A stretch of DNA of 64,000 nt from Symbiodinium natans (lineage: Eukaryota > Sar > Dinophyceae > Suessiales > Symbiodiniaceae). The stretch covers positions 388,739-452,738 of the forward strand of contig CAJNDS010002387.1 in NCBI GenBank assembly GCA_905221605.1, in the 5' to 3' direction. The position numbers and the translations under genes are program-made. This document shows, in pieces, positions 33,601 to 45,600 of this stretch. The notes beneath the pieces were generated by a model, which did no database searches, had not been told where the DNA came from, and saw only the letters and a program-made list of their open reading frames with translations. The number at the start of each line of letters is the position of its first letter. Position 1 is the stretch's first letter.

Positions 33601-36600
33601 GTAAAATAGGGCTTAGGGTTGCTGGGTTTAGGGTTAATTAGGGTTGAGGGAGTTCCTAACCCGCAAGCCCAAAGATTTTGGTTGGCTCTAGTCACCCGTA
33701 GTCTTGCTCCTGTTGCAGAGGCCGTGGAGGGTTTTTCTTGTAGACCTCATTCAGGTACACCCTCAAGCCCAAACCCTAAACCCAAGCCCTGTACCCCAAC
33801 ACCCCTACACCCTAAACCCTAAGCCCGAAACCCCCTATATCCCCTAAAGCCCTAAACCCTAACCTGAAAACCCTAAACCCCCTACAACCCGTAAACGCCC
33901 CCAAAACCCCTAAAGCCCCTAAGCCCCAAGCCCTAAGCCCTAAACCCTAAACCCTAAGCCCTAAGCCCTAAACCCTAAACCCTAAACCCTAAACCCTAAA
34001 CCCTAAACCCTAAACCCTCAACCCTAACCCTAAACCCTAAACCCATGCCGGAGGTCATGCACTTTGTTGGCTCCGAGCTGGCGCACTTCAGCTGGCGGCT
34101 TGGGGACGCATTTGTGGGGTTTAGGGTTTAGGGTTTAGGGTTTAGGGTTTAGGGTTTACAGTTTAGGGTTGCAGGGTTCCGGGGAGTTTAGGGATTCTGG
34201 TTTAGGGGGTTTTAAAGGTTTCAAAAGGGGTTTAGGGGGTTAAAAGGGGGTCCAGGGGTTTAAAGGGGTTGGGGGTTTAGAGGGTTTAGGTATACTGCAG
34301 TGCTTTAAGGGGTGCCCGGGTTTCGCCGCCCGCAATTCCTGAGCCTTGAGCCCTCAACCCTTGTTGCTGTCCTAAACCCTAAACCCTAAACCCTCAACCC
34401 TAAACCCTAAACCCTAAACCCTAAACCCTAAACCCACTTGAGCACCAAGCCTCCCAGCCTCCCATAAACGCAGCCCCACGGTGCTTGAGCCACCATAGAA
34501 GTGTAGAGCCCCCCCAAAAAAAAGGACCGTTCCCACTTCCTAGAACCCAAATCCTCAATCCCTTAGGCCCTTAAACACTTAAACCCTAGCGGTTCAGAGT
34601 GTAGAGTTTAGGGCTCAGGGTTCAGGGTTTAGGGTTCAGGGTTTAGGGTTTAGGGTTTACGGTTTAGGGTTTAGGGCTTCAAACGCACAATGCCCGACAG
34701 GCTGGGCGAGAGGCTCGGCGGCGACTTCCGCGGGGAGCTGCGGACTCCCACCAGCACTTGGGGGTTTAGGGTTTAGGGTTTAGGGTTTAGGGTTTAGGGT
34801 TTAGGGTTCAGGGTTCAGGGTTTAGGGTTTAGGGTTTAGGGTTTAGGTTCAGGGTTTAGGGTTTAGGGTTTAGGGTTTAGACTGCCACCAGCACTTGGGG
34901 CAGTTCTCGAAATTAATATAGGGGCCTCAATGAATAGAATAGGGTATTTTGGGGGGTCATTATAGTATAAATCTAAAGGGACCAACCACAAAAGAATACT
35001 GTTAGTAATTATTCCGACCCCTATATTAGGGTCCCTGTTTTGGATCCCTGTTTAAAGGGCGCCGCCTTATTCCCGGAACCACGTAGGTTAAGGGTTTTGG
35101 GGATGAAGGTTTTTTGGGTTGTGTGAGTAGGTATGGTTAGTATGACGCCACTGATGGGTGCCCTACACACTGCACCCTACACCCTAAACCCTAAACCCTA
35201 AGACGCCCAAAGCCTATGGGGGGTGCGCTTATTTCAGATTTCCTGAGATCTGGGCCCTGAATGCGTCTAGTGTTTAGGGTTTGGGGTTTAGGATTTGAGG
35301 TTTACAATTTGGGGTTTACGGGTTAGGATTTGGAGTTTAGGGTTTAGGGTTTGGGAGTTGGGACAGCCGAGGAGGGTCTACGATCAGAGTGAAACCGTGG
35401 CGAGTATCCGGTCGGAGGAGGCAGGGGGAGAGCCAACTATTAAGTCATAACAAGATAACAAGCACCGAAGACCAGTAGTACCCTTATTCCCTTTTTTGGT
35501 GAGCATAGGTTCCCTTATAGACCCTAGACTAGACCTCAAGCCCTAAACCATAAACCCTAAACCCTAAGTCTGAATCCTTGTACTGGGTGGGCAACTTAGT
35601 CACCGCAGCACTCGCAATTTCATCCCGCAGTCTCCAGAGCTTAGCGCTGCCTCAGCCTTATCTTGGTGGCCCAGTGGTACCCTTTTCCCTTTTTTGGGTT
35701 CTAAGTTCCCTTATAAAGTAGCCAACCCGGAGTCCTAAACCCTAAACACTAAAAGGGTACCCCTAAACCCTAAACCCTAAACCCTAAACCCTTATGGGTA
35801 CTGGGCTACCAAGATTCAGCTGCCAGACCCTTCTTCAAGCTCCAAGAAAACCGAAGCCCTCAGTGGGCTTCAAGGTTTTGGGGCTTTGGGGTTTTTAGTT
35901 TAGGGTTTAGGGTTTAGGGTTTAGGGTTTAGGGTTTAGGGTTTAGGGTTTAGGGTTTAGGGTTTAGGGTTTAGAGTTTCGAGTAAAAGCCTATAGAGCCT
36001 AAACCCTAAACCCAGGCCGAGCTCCAGCGCTTGCAGCACCGCTTTGAGCGCATCAAGCTCAACACCTGGCGGCTCGGGAGTGCTCGAGGCGTTTAGGGTT
36101 TAGGGTTTTAGGGTTCTAGGTTTTAGGGTTTTAGGGTGTTAGGGTTGTTAGGGTTTTTAGGGTTTTTAGGGTTTTTAGGGTTTTAGGGTTTTAGGGTTTT
36201 AGGGTATTTTAGGATTTTAGGGTTCTAGGGTTTTAGGGTTTTAGTGTTTTAGGGTTTTAGGGTTTTGGGGTTTTTGGGTTTTAGGGTTTTGGGTTTATAT
36301 ATATATATATGAGCCTGAGACCTTTAGGGTTCTTTTGGCTTAGTTTTTATAAGCCCTCTTAAATAAACAAAGCCAAACGCGATAAATATAGGAATATATA
36401 TGCTCTTAAATGAACGCGTCCACTACATGTCTCGATCTGTTCAAGTATAGCTCAGCTTTCTACTCCCTAAACCTGAAACGTTAAACCTTGAAACCTGAAC
36501 TTCAACCCTTTAAACCTAATCTTTATTTTTTGACCCTTAACCTTGAAACCTTTAAAAGTAAACCTTAAACTCGCGAAGTCCTAACTTTTAACTTTCACCC

Positions 36601-39600
36601 CTAGGCTCGTGACTGTAATCCGACGCATCTTCTCGCTTCCTTGCTCATGGCTGTGCTTGAAACACAGGCGTGCTGCGAGTACCTGCGAGTCCATCATCTC
36701 TGCCTATGCGTGTCGCTTTTATCAAGATAAGTCATGATGGCTCGCGCTTCGGATAGTCTGTACATTGCAGAAACAAATGCACGGTTTAGGTTTAAACCTT
36801 CAAGGTTTATGGTTTAGGGTTTAAGGTTTAAGGTTTATGGTTTAGGGGATAGGGTTTAGATTTTAGAGTTTCGGGTTTAGGGTATAGGTTTAGGGTTTAT
36901 ACTTAAAGGTTCGGGTTTATGGGTTTTCGATTTAGTCCCTTTTATGATGCAGCTCAAAAAAGGTCTCTGCTCATCTGCACGTGGTCAGTTGAGGCTCCAG
37001 AGAGACATTATTCACTAAACCACAAGCCATAGACCCTAAACCTTAACCTCTAAATCCTAAACCTTGAACTCTAAGCCCTAAACCGTAAACCCACAAGGGC
37101 CTTACTTTACTTCAAAAACTCCCCGCGCAGAAGAAGACACAGATGAAGAAAGTCATAAGCTGAGCTCGAGCTCGGAGCTGCTCATACATCTACACCTGTC
37201 TAACATTCCTCATCAGTTTCTACTCCCTAGATTTTAAGCCTAACACCCTGAACTTTAAACCCTTAACTTTGAATCCTAAGTCGAAAACATTAAATCCTCC
37301 ACCTTGAAACACTCGGAGCCTTAACCCTAATCCCTTGAACCCTTATATCTCAACCCTAACCCTTAAGGTCGTGATCCTGATCTAAGACGCCTCCCAGCTT
37401 CCTTGCTGCGGGCTGTGCTTGCAAAACTAACATGCTGAGAGTCCAGCATCTCTGCATGTTCTTGTCGCCTTTTCTTGTTCTAGACGATACTGGCTCGTGC
37501 TCTAGAGATCTGATTGTCATCTGATTGTCCGCATTGAAACACAAAGCCACTACTTCCTGCAGGATTTACTAAGCCCAAAACCCCAAACTCACAAGGGCCT
37601 CACTTTAGTAGACACACTCCTAGCGCAGACAAAAACAGATCAGGAGAGCCGTTAAACTCAGCTTGTGCTCGGAAATGCTCATACGTCTCCACCTCTTTAA
37701 CATTCCTCAGCGTTTCTTTGTGCTGAACCTGAAACCTTAAACTCTGAGCCCTGAACCCTAACTTCTTAAACCTAATCTTTAAAATCTGCTCCTAAACCTT
37801 GAAACCTGTAACAGTTAACCTTAAACCCACGAAGTCCGAACTTTTAACGTTCAGCTCTAGGGTCGTGACTGTAGTCCGATGCATCTTCTCACTTCCTTGC
37901 TCATAGCTTTGCTTGAAACACTGACTTGCTGCGAGTAGCTGCGAGTCCATCATTTCTGCTTATGTGTGTCGCTTTTACTAAGATAAGTCGTGATGGCTCG
38001 CGCTTCAGATAAGCTGTACATGGCAAAAACAAACTGCACGGTTTAGGCTTTAACCTACAAGGTTTATGGCTTAGGGTTTAGGGTTTAAGGTTTAGGGTTT
38101 TAAGTTTATGGTTTAGGGTATAGGGTTTAGGTTTTAGGGTTTCGGGTTTAGGTTTAGGGTGAAGGTTTAGGGTTTATAGTTAAAGGTTCGGGTTGTTGGG
38201 TTTTAGGTTTAGCCCCTTCTATGATGCAGCTTAAAAAGGGTCTCTGCTCATCTGCACCCGGCCAGTTGAGGTTCCAGAGAGACCTTATCCACTAAACCAT
38301 AAGCCATAGACCCTAAACCCTAAACTTTAAACTGTAAACCTTGAACTCTAAGCCCTGAACCTTAAACCCACAAGGGCCTTACTTTACTAAACAAACTCCC
38401 CGCGTAGATGAAGATACAGATGGAGAGAGTCCTGAGACTGAGCTCGAGCTCGGAGCTGATCATACATCTCCACCTGTCTAACATTCCTCGTCAGTTTCTA
38501 CTCCCTAGATTTTAAGCCTTACACCCTCAACTTTAAACCCTTAATTCCGAATCCTAAATCGAAAACATTAAACCCTCCGCCTTGAAACACTCTGAGCCTT
38601 AACCCTGACCCCTTGAACTCCCATATTTAAACCCTAACCCTGAAGGTCGTGATCCTCATCTAAGACGCCTTCCAGCTTTCTTGCTCAGAGCTGTGCTTGG
38701 AAAACTAACATGCTGCGAGCAGCTCTGAGTCCAGCATCTCTGGATGTGCTTGTCTCCTTTTCTTCCTGTAGATGGTAGTGGCTCGCGCTCTAGAGATCTG
38801 ACTGTCCGCACTGAAACACAGAACCGCAACATCCTGCAGAATTAGCTCTGGCATCCAGGAACCTATGCTTGAATGCCTCGACGTCTGAGATCCAGCAAGG
38901 GCCATTCATCTCCAGACAGTCTGAGAAGCACCGTAAAACTCTAAACCCTAAAGAAAAAACAACATCCAGAAAAAAACGATACTTGGGAGCTTTGAGTCAC
39001 TCGATTCTTGCGTGACTTTAATTATATGATTGAGACTCTAAGGTTTATCATTTCAATGTTTTGGGTTTAAAGATTTCGACTTAGGGTTTAGGGTTTAGGT
39101 TTTAGTATTGAAGATTAAGATGTAGAGTTCATGCTCTAGGGTTTAGAATTACCAGGCAATCCGAGAAGCAACGTTAAACTCTAAATCCTGTGAAAAAAAC
39201 TAACAAAAACGAGACTTGAGAAGCTTCGGGATACTCGTTAACATAGCTGCTTAGCTTCCCGAACAACCTTTCCTGTGGCCCTACCGCATCTCGGCAGCAT
39301 AAATCATCTACTCGATCTCTCATGTGAAAGCTGAACACGCTCAGTCAAGATCTTCCCCATCGTCATCCTGTCAGATGATTTCGCGTCTTATTATTTCAGG
39401 ATCGTAAATTCCACTGATTCAGATTTGAAGTCGAACCTTTATACACTTGCAACGAAGACCATTAACCTTGCTGCAGGATTCGAAGTGTAAGGTCTGGGAG
39501 TATGTCGGAGATCATCATCCTTTTATGTTTCAACTTCTTGCTGCGCGCAGGATTAACAACGAATGCCAAGTTTCTCTTCTCGGGGCGAACCACAGCATCT

Positions 39601-42600
39601 GCGTAAACGCAAGGGCTCATGATGAGTCTGTGTGGTCTAGTATTTTATGCCGCCTCGACGTCGACGCCTGGGAATATTGTTTCGGACGTAGTACGAATTA
39701 CGTCCTTTCCGCATCAATGCAAATCTCGATGACATGTAATTTAATATTATTCGCACGTAAGTCTGCTCATCAGACGAGTCCTTTGCGCGCAAAGCCCTTG
39801 TACCAGGAGAATCGCGACAATCTTGACCATGAGCATGCCTCTTTTAATTCCTAGCGCAAGAAAAAGAACTCACACAGAACAAGAACTCGATGAGCCTTTG
39901 TCGTTGCAGTCTTCTTTGTCGTAAAGGTCCGAAAAATTATATTCTTCGCCAAAGTGTCGCCTTAAAAATTGAAGCGTGCAGGATTGTAGAGAGACATTCG
40001 AATCTTAGATGCAGCTCAGAAACACCAAGTAAAGATACTGTCCATCTTCAAGCAAAACCCGATGGGCTTCCCTGCAGTCATGGTAATGCATTGTTTTCGA
40101 TTATATTTTAATAAGACAAATAGTTATAATAATACTAGTATTACTAAAAATATTAATAATATCAATGATACGAAAATAAAATCATAATACAAGCTAAGCC
40201 ACACTGATGCTGTCCGCGAGGAAGGCTGAAGATCTCATCGTCGATATTTGGATTTGTTGCAGCGGTCGACCTGAAGACATACATGCTTGATAAAATTTCT
40301 TATAGAAATGTATAATTGTCACATATTTATGTATGTTAAGAATATTAACGTTCTTGCAACCTCCAGGTCCAGACAATGTCAGAGCAGTGGTCAGCTGCAC
40401 GAGACCTTAGACAATATACGCGCGTGCGGTGTTGTTATCATGCGGTCTTACAGGAACTGAGGCCTTTACTCCATCTCGACGAGCTTGAGGATGCTCGGGT
40501 GCGTCACAGAGGCTGACCTATGAGCACAGCTGCATGAATGGGGCAGCAGGGGTATCTTATTCTAAACTAAATACTAGACAGGTGTCTGGAAAAGATGCCA
40601 GTGGTGGATGCCTGCAATCCTCGGCCGCCGCATTATGTTGGGGAGAAACATTTAGTTATGGTTTGTGTACAAGAGTTAAGACCCCCACTCCATGTTGAGA
40701 AGTCGCCGCGTTTGCATACACTCATTTCCAGTCTCCTGGCAGATACGCTGACATGACATGCGTTTAAATCTAAGCGAACATCTGAAAAGAAAAACATCAC
40801 TTAACATTCTCGTCTCGGGCGCAGCTCGTCGTTGACATCAGGACCAGCGTCCAAACGGATCTCCTTCAACACCACGTTCGTCCTGCTTGTCATGCACGGA
40901 TAAGTATATATGACGAGAAATCAAAACTCAACACAACTTCTGCATCCAGCACTCTCCTTGTCAGTCGTCCGTCAGGACCGATTAGCCCTCAAACAAAAAC
41001 GAGTCGCGATATTTTTATTGATATTTTTGTAGTAAGTTCCTGACACGTAGCTGCGTGACGGCGAGGGCCGTCTTTGAATTTCCTTATTTTGAAAACTTTA
41101 CACATATAAATTAAAAAGTTTAGGCTGTACTGAGGCAAGCACAGATCTTTTGCTTCGCAGTCCTCTGCCAGGCCACTGGCAGCGCGCCTTACTGAAATGG
41201 TTGATTGCTTATCGGAATTTTGAAAAAAAAATAGCTCAGCTGCTGCTTCAAAAATTCGGCGGGCGTGATCACGGCGTCCGACGTCCTCAGCAGAGACGTT
41301 GAGATCCGATCCTTGCACTTTTTTGCGCCTGAAGTCAAGTCACACGTCGTCTCGCCAGCGAGGGACACGCACCGCACGTCCTGGTTTTCTTCATTTTTTT
41401 TGCTTTAGCTTGTTGTGTATAATTGTGTAGCAAGGAACTGTTCGCAGAAGATGATATGTTCTTTGACTCGAAGTCAACGTCCAGCCTGACGATCTTTTAG
41501 ACAAGCGAATGCAAACACACGAACAGGTCAAGCTTGGAGGCTCATCTTCATCCATCAACCATCGCATTTTCGACCAGCGCATCGTCGAAGACCTTAGGTT
41601 GATGCATGATGTATTCATCCCTGCAACTAAAAATGTAATTTTGCCGAGGCACATGTGCTTCTCGGTGCGCCTCATTTAAAAATGTAACATACGCATGAAT
41701 ATGTTTCTGTACGCTTTCAAAGTTCAGTTGTCTGCCTCAAGGTGTGAACGCGATCAAGTATACCTCGGCTGAATGTTAAAAAAAAGAAGAGTACACTCAT
41801 AAGTTTAAGCAAGTCACTCCCGGCGAGTCTTCTTGAGTTGGCACAAGCAACTTGAGCTGAAAATATTGCGGCAAGTCTCTTTATCCTCATGTATATATCA
41901 CTAAATTGTAATTTAATTTAAATAATAGCATGAAGCGTTTGACGAGACTGCTGAATTGAAGCGCAAGTCGTGCGTTCGCAGCACTCAGGCCAGGTTTGCC
42001 TTTTTTTTGGCGCGCCGCCTCGCCTTGCTGCTCTGCGTGAGTCTGCTTATCAGATGAGTCCTTTGCGCGCAAAGCTCTTGTGCCAGGAGAATCGCGACAA
42101 TCTTGATCATGAGCATGCCTCTGTTAATTCCTAACACAAGAAAAAGAACTCACACAGAACAAGAACTCGATGAGCCTTTGTCGTTGCAGTCTTCTTTGTC
42201 GTCAAGGTCCGAAACATTATCTTCTTCGCCAAAGTGTCGCCTTAAACATTGAAGCGTGCAGGGTTGTAGAGAGACATTCGAATCTTAGATGCAGCTCAGA
42301 AACACCAAGTAAAGATACTGTCCATCTTCAAGCAAAACCCGATGGGCTTCCCTGCAGTCATGGTAATGCATTGTTTTCGATTATATTTTAGTAAAACAAA
42401 TAGTTATAATAATACTAGTATTACTAAAAATATTAATAATATCAATGATACGAAAATAAAATAATAATAATAATACAAGCTAAGCCACACTGATGCTGTC
42501 CGCGAGGAAGGCTGAAGATCTCATCATCAATATTTGGATTTGTTGCAGCGGTCGATCTGAATACATACATGCTTGATAAAATTTCTTATAGAAATGTATA

Positions 42601-45600
42601 ATTGTAACATATTCATGTATGCTAAGAATATTAACGTTCTTGCAACCTCCAGGTCCAGACAATGTCAGAGCAGTGGTCAGCTGCACGAGACCTTAGACAA
42701 TATACGCGCGTGCGGTGATGTTATCATGCGGTCTCAAAGGAACTGAGGCCTTTACTCCATCTCGACGAGCTTGAGGATGCTCGGGTGCGTCACAGAGGCT
42801 GACCTATGAGCAAAGCTGCATGAATGGGGCAGCAGGGGTATATTATTCTAAACTAAATACTAGACAGGTGTCTGGAAAAGATGCCAGTGGTGGATGCCTG
42901 CAATCCTCGGCCGCCGCATTATGTTGGGAGAAACATTTAGTTACGGTTTGTATGCAAGAATTAAGACCCCCACTCCATGTTGAGAAGTCGCCGCGTTTGC
43001 ATACACTCATCTTCCGGTTTCCTGGCAGATACGCCAACATGACATGGCGTTAAAGTCTAAGCGCACATTTGAAAAGAAAAATGTCACTGCAAACTCTCGT
43101 CTAGGGTGCAGCTCGTCGTTGACCTCAGGACCAGCGTCCAAACGGATCTTCTTCAACACCACGTTCGTCCTGCTTGTCATGCACGGATAAGTATATATGA
43201 CGAGAAATCAAAACTCAACACAACTTTTGCAACCAGCACTCTCCTTGTCAGTCGTCCGTCAGGACCGATTAGCCCTAAAAAAAAACGGATCGTGATATTC
43301 TTGTTTAAGTTTTTGTAGTAAGTTCCTGACACGTAACTGCGCGACGGCGACGTCCGTCTTTGAATTTCCTTATTTGAAAAGTTTACACATATAAATGAAA
43401 TAGTTCAGGCCGTACTGAGGCAAGCACAGATCTTTTGCTTCGCAGTCCTCTGCCAGGCCACTGGCAGCGCGCCTTACTGAAATGGTTGATTGCTTATCGG
43501 AATTTTGAAAAAAAATAGCTCAGCTGCTGCTTCAAAAATTCGGCGGGCGTGATCACGGCGTCCGACGTCCTCAGCAGAGACGTTGAGATCCGATCCTTGC
43601 ACTTTTTTGCGCCTGAAGTCAAGTCACACGTCGTCTCGCCAGCGAGGGACACGCACCGCACGTCCTGGTTTTCTTCATTTTTTTTGGCTTTAGCTTGTTG
43701 TGTATAATTGTCTAGCAAGGAACTGCTCGCAGAAGATGATATGTTCTTTGACTCGAAGTCAACGTCCAGCCTGACGATCTTTTAGACAAGCGAATGCAAC
43801 CACACGAACAGGTCAAGCTTGGAGGCTCATCTTCATCCATCAACCATCGCATTTTCGACCAGCGCATCGTCGAAGACCTTAGGTTAATGCATGATGTATT
43901 CATCCTTGCAACTAAAAATATAATTTTGCCGAGGCACATGTGCTTCTCGGTGCGCCTCATTTAAAAATGTAACATGCACATGAATATGTTTCTGTACGCT
44001 TTCACAGTTCAGTTGTCTGCCCCAAGGTGTGAACGCGATCAAGTATACATCGGCCGAATGTTAAAAGAAAGAAGTACACTCATAAATTTAAGCAAGTCAC
44101 TCCCGGCGAGTCTTCTTGAGTTGACACAAGCAACTTGAGCTGAAAATGTTGCGGCAAGTCTCTTTATCCTCATGTATATATCACTAAATTGTAATTTAAT
44201 TTAAATACTAGCAAGAAGCGCCTGACGAGACTGCTGAATTGAAGCGCAAGTGTTGCATTCGCAGCACTCAGGCAAGGTTTGCCTTTTTTTTTGGCGCCGC
44301 ATCGCCTTGCTGCTCTGCGATCAGCGTCTCAGGTTACTCGACCTTAGATTGCGCTGGTGCGATAAAATCTTCTTATGACTAAGACATCTGATTAGGACGG
44401 GCTGCGTTGAGTGAAGCTTCGATGCAGGCTGAAGAAGACATTGTCCGCAGACGAACCTCATTGCGGGGGGGGGGGTACTTCAAGCGTTAAGAGATGAAAA
44501 CAGCGTAAAAAGATTAATTCGGCAATGAGCTGGCGACTTCCACTGAGCAAAATGACACTTTCCCGGAGCTCCCTCATGACAACGTAAAATTTAAAACATC
44601 ATTGTCAATACGGATGCGGTTGTTTCGCTGCCTCCATGCGGCCCTGCCAGAAATGCTGGCGGAGCCCGCAAGTATTGCACAAAACAAGCGGATTGCGCCA
44701 GTCGTTGTGGTGCCTCGTGAAAATCTAGACGAGCACACCGACATTCCAGGAAGTCTCAACATGTCTAAACATAAAAAATAAGCGAACAGCCACAGCTGTT
44801 TCTCGTGCTTGTAGGAGTCCACCATCATGACCTTAGAGAAACGTACACTACGACTAAGCATTCTAATCGCTCACGCCAGCCTTCGGCGCATCCTTGAAAT
44901 GGATCTGCTTTGCAGGCTCCGGGGTCTTCTTCATGATAGACTTCACCTCCAGCGCAGTGCACAAAACTCTATTTCCTTAGCATAGTAATATTGCTCTTCA
45001 TGTAAACAAATTCTTGCAGTTAGAGATACTATGCTCCAGTTCGTATGAACGTCTACAGTCGAATGGCCTTGTTCTTGTTCTCTTCCTCTTGCTTCTTTTT
45101 CTGGCGAAAGGACTCCTGGTGTTCCTTATCAACGTGATTTTAACATGCAGAGCCAAAGTCGCCGAAAAAATAAAAAAAACTAAGAGGAGAGCCATCGCTC
45201 GGGAGTTCTTCTTCCACGTCGTGTGCGGCGACTGGTGTTTCTTGTCCTTGCCCGACTGGCGCTTCTTGCTCTTCCCCATGACGCCTGAATATTTATAACG
45301 AAAGAAATAAATTTCTTGCAGATGCTCAATCTGCAATCTGCAAAGGCTGGCCTGCGAGGTACAACGCAAGAACGCTGAAGAAAAGACGTACAACTTGAGC
45401 AAAGGCTTGATGCAGTCGAAGCATGACGAGATGGTGCACTCGCTAACGCCAGCGTCTGAACTCCAATACCCAAAGCCCGCAATTGTCGAAGCCTTGTCCG
45501 TCTAAGAACCGTACTCTCAAATCTCAAACCTTAAATCCATTGTTCAGTACTGCGCTTGAAGTCACAAAAGCCAGCATTGTCCTCGTCAAGTCAAGAAAGT

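Larger units (their letters stand above)
721..36290. repeat. Interstitial telomere-type arrays, left part
   Basis: Arrays of TTTAGGG or its complement CCCTAAA occur roughly every few hundred bases, in both orientations. Examples are 898-945, 1496-1552, 1689-1760, 2744-2826, 5421-5492, 5590-5682, 5801-5847, 15842-15895, 19732-19785, 20093-20192, 21565-21640, 22528-22610, 27117-27193, 27404-27480, 28226-28285, 31515-31605, 31899-31952 and 35896-35972. Seven-base units dominate. Variant units (TTTTAGGG, TTTAGGGG, TTTGGGG) form local homogeneous blocks. The arrays lie between coding exons, so they are intronic and not chromosome ends. Confidence 0.95.

Noticed and set aside
40989-41675. Functional - strand gene in the 2.28-kb unit (frames at 40,989-41,318 and 41,391-41,675)
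   Set aside because: The + strand is equally open and differences between copies are mostly non-silent on both strands.
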